Part shown: positions 62,637-64,000 of the stretch, one piece after another
How positions within the stretch are numbered: the first letter of the stretch is position 1
Layout of the letters: every line of letters begins with the position of its first letter
Source of the DNA: an uncultured Lachnospiraceae bacterium
GTDB lineage: Bacteria; Bacillota; Clostridia; Lachnospirales; Lachnospiraceae
Direction of reading: 5' to 3'
DNA: 64,000 bases
Assembly (NCBI GenBank): GCA_902789175.1
Contig: CADANF010000002.1
Coordinates: 102,286-166,285, forward strand
Translations under genes and position numbers: made by a program
Notes under the pieces: model-generated
What the model was told of the DNA's origin: nothing
What the model saw: only the letters and a program-made list of their open reading frames with translations
Databases searched by the model: none

Positions 62637-63479
62637 ATGAGGATAATAAATCTTATTGAAAATACGGAAGGCAGCATGGGATGTGCATATGCGCATGGTC
62701 TGTCATTCTATGTTGAAACAAAAAAACATAAGCTTCTTATGGATCTCGGACCGTCAGAGGAGACTCTTAAGAATGCTGAGAAGCTGGGAATTGATCTTAC
62801 ACAGGTGGATACAGTTATCTTAAGTCATGGTCATTATGATCATTCAGGTGGGATTATGGCTTTTACAAAGATCAATCCTGATGCCGTCATATATATGCAG
62901 GAATCAGCAGGAGATGATTACTATGCCGATGATGGAGAAAATGTAGATAAGGAACGCTACAGGTATATCGGGATAGACAGGGACATTATGAACCTGCCAC
63001 AGGTTAAGACTGTACAGGGGTATCATAGGATTGACGATGAGCTTGAACTGTTCACTGTGAAGAAAAGAACACATAAATTGCCATTCACGAACAAGAGACT
63101 TCTGATTAAAGAAAATGATGAGTATGTCCGGGATGATTTCAGACATGAGCATTATCTGGTGATCAGTGACGCTAATAAAAAGGTCCTTATATCAGGATGT
63201 GCACATAACGGGATTCTAAGTATCCTTGACGTTTATAAGGTGAAGTACGGCTCTTATCCGGATGTAGTAATCAGCGGATTTCATCTGATGAAGAAGACGA
63301 AATATACAGATGAGGAGATTCGCGAGGTTTTGGATATTGGCAGAGAACTGAAAAAATATCCTACAATGTTCTATACCTGCCATTGTACCGGTGAACCTGC
63401 ATATAAAGTGATGAAACTTTCTATGGGCGAACAGCTTCAGTATGTCCATTCGGGAGATGAAGTAATGATGGGAACATAG
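62637..63479 (+). CDS. MBL-fold metallohydrolase, COG1237-like
   Basis: The 280-residue protein has the metallo-beta-lactamase fold with the metal motif LSHGHYDHSGGI, a late VLISGCAHNGILSIL and the C-terminal YTCHCTGEPAYKVM, the pattern of the family named after 7,8-dihydropterin-6-methyl-4-(beta-D-ribofuranosyl)-aminobenzene 5'-phosphate synthase. In bacteria its function is mostly unknown. The start at ATG 62637 matches the family start (MRIINLIENTEG); no good Shine-Dalgarno is seen, and upstream in-frame starts overlap the chromate remnant. Confidence 0.87.
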   Translation: MRIINLIENTEGSMGCAYAHGLSFYVETKKHKLLMDLGPSEETLKNAEKLGIDLTQVDTVILSHGHYDHSGGIMAFTKINPDAVIYMQESAGDDYYADDGENVDKERYRYIGIDRDIMNLPQVKTVQGYHRIDDELELFTVKKRTHKLPFTNKRLLIKENDEYVRDDFRHEHYLVISDANKKVLISGCAHNGILSILDVYKVKYGSYPDVVISGFHLMKKTKYTDEEIREVLDIGRELKKYPTMFYTCHCTGEPAYKVMKLSMGEQLQYVHSGDEVMMGT

Positions 63480-63522
63480 GAAATATTTCAGTATAAACTT
63501 ACTATCAGAGGAGGAGCGCGGT

Positions 63523-63653
63523 ATGTTTGAAATAAAGGATTGTGAGGATTACGAAGAAGTAAATTGTGCTGATGGCGTGGCTTCTATGAGAATGACTTTA
63601 TAAGTTATATGTTACAGGATAATGAAATAAGCAAATCGGGGATTGGAGGGTAA
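63523..63653 (+). pseudogene. Small frame-broken gene or tiny ORF
   Basis: A GAGGAGG-type ribosome site precedes ATG 63523, which gives 26 residues (MFEIKDCEDYEEVNCADGVA...). A -1 shift near 63583 would continue into a sensible frame ending at 63653 (FYENDFISYMLQDNEISKSG). This suggests a small gene broken by one frameshift, just before the DUF4256 gene. No family recognised. Confidence 0.35.
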
Positions 63654-63656
63654 AAC

Positions 63657-64000
63657 ATGTTAGAAATATTAAAAGCGAGGTTTCAGGATAATATGAATCT
63701 TCATATGGAACTGAGTTGGCTTGACGTGGAGAAACGTTTGCTTGAGCATCCGGGCTCCATAGAAGTTTTGAGAAGGATGGAGGAGAGCGGCGGAGAACCG
63801 GATACCATCGGCTATGACGAAAAGACGGGAAAACTAATTTTCTGCGACTGCGCAAAGGAGTCCCCTTCTGGGCGCAGAAGCCTGTGCTATGACGAAAAGG
63901 CATTACAGGGGCGTGCTAAAAACCCGCCGTCAGGCAGCGCCGAATGGAAAGCAAAAGAAATCGGCGTTTTGATCATGACGGAGGAACTCTATCGCCGACT
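63657..64000 (+). CDS. DUF4256 family protein (3' partial)
   Basis: The frame from ATG 63657 is open to the window end (114 codons). GGAGGG lies 6 bp upstream. The sequence fits DUF4256: LEILKARFQDNMNLHMELSW, then EESGGEPDTIGYDEKTGKLIFCD, ESPSGRRSLCYDEKAL and IGVLIMTEELYRRL. The family is about 180-200 residues, so the C-terminus lies outside. The DNA here is GC-richer than in neighbouring genes, which suggests a different origin. Function unknown. Confidence 0.85.
   Translation, partial: MLEILKARFQDNMNLHMELSWLDVEKRLLEHPGSIEVLRRMEESGGEPDTIGYDEKTGKLIFCDCAKESPSGRRSLCYDEKALQGRAKNPPSGSAEWKAKEIGVLIMTEELYRR

Noticed and set aside
63598-63903. 101-codon antisense ORF near the window end
   Set aside because: Overlaps the DUF4256 frame, which has a ribosome site and a clear family pattern.

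Overview
The window is low-GC DNA that reads as a chromosome segment of an anaerobic, monoderm Firmicute, most likely a Lachnospiraceae relative. This is inferred from gene content and order: ireB-ruvX-...-mltG-trmR-trhP, asp23-nusB-xseA-xseB-ispA-dxs-tlyA-nadK-argR-recN, a ribonuclease J, and a Gram-positive type IV pilus locus with no outer-membrane secretin. No rRNA, tRNA or CRISPR array was found.

Layout. (1) 1-11308: the end of a surface-polysaccharide locus on the + strand. It holds a TPP-dependent acetolactate-synthase-like enzyme (cut by the window edge), an HpcH/HpaI-type aldolase, a DPM1/GtrB-like glycosyltransferase, several further glycosyltransferases (GT2, WbsX, GT92-like), a hexapeptide acyltransferase, an epimerase/dehydratase, a Wzx-type flippase and a radical SAM/SPASM protein. 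From about 3.6 to 11.3 kb the DNA is visibly more AT-rich and most genes overlap by a few bases, so this part looks like a variable, acquired cassette. (2) 11310-16711: a housekeeping block opened by a good sigma-A promoter: ireB, ruvX, rnj, ylbF-like, a short MltG-like protein, trmR and trhP. (3) 16900-38087: a 21-kb type IV pilus locus: PilB-type ATPase with a tandem c-di-GMP-binding signature, PilT, PilC, major pilin, a PilM-PilN fusion, PilO-like protein, four minor pilin-like proteins (one of 1038 residues) and a 2250-residue exported protein in the position that PilY1 holds in Gram-negative loci. (4) 38241-43908 (- strand): efp and a tandem-duplicated YfhO-family membrane protein. (5) 44072-53654: TM2 protein, then the conserved asp23-to-recN block. 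(6) 53806-60263: a repeat-rich basic protein, two paralogous AspA/AstE-like proteins and purL. (7) 60430-64000: an AbiEi/AbiEii toxin-antitoxin pair, a chromate-transporter remnant, an MBL-fold protein and the start of a DUF4256 gene. This end looks like accessory DNA.

The best candidate for an under-described system is region 3. It has the parts for assembly (PilB), retraction (PilT), platform (PilC), alignment (PilMN/PilO), a shaft (major pilin) and a priming/tip complex (four minor pilins plus the giant protein). There are candidate control signals in its 5' regions: four copies of TGTTAATRT ahead of pilB, an inverted copy and a 12-bp palindrome ahead of pilC, a hairpin after the pilin gene, and an extended -10 promoter ahead of pilM. 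No prepilin peptidase gene is in the window.
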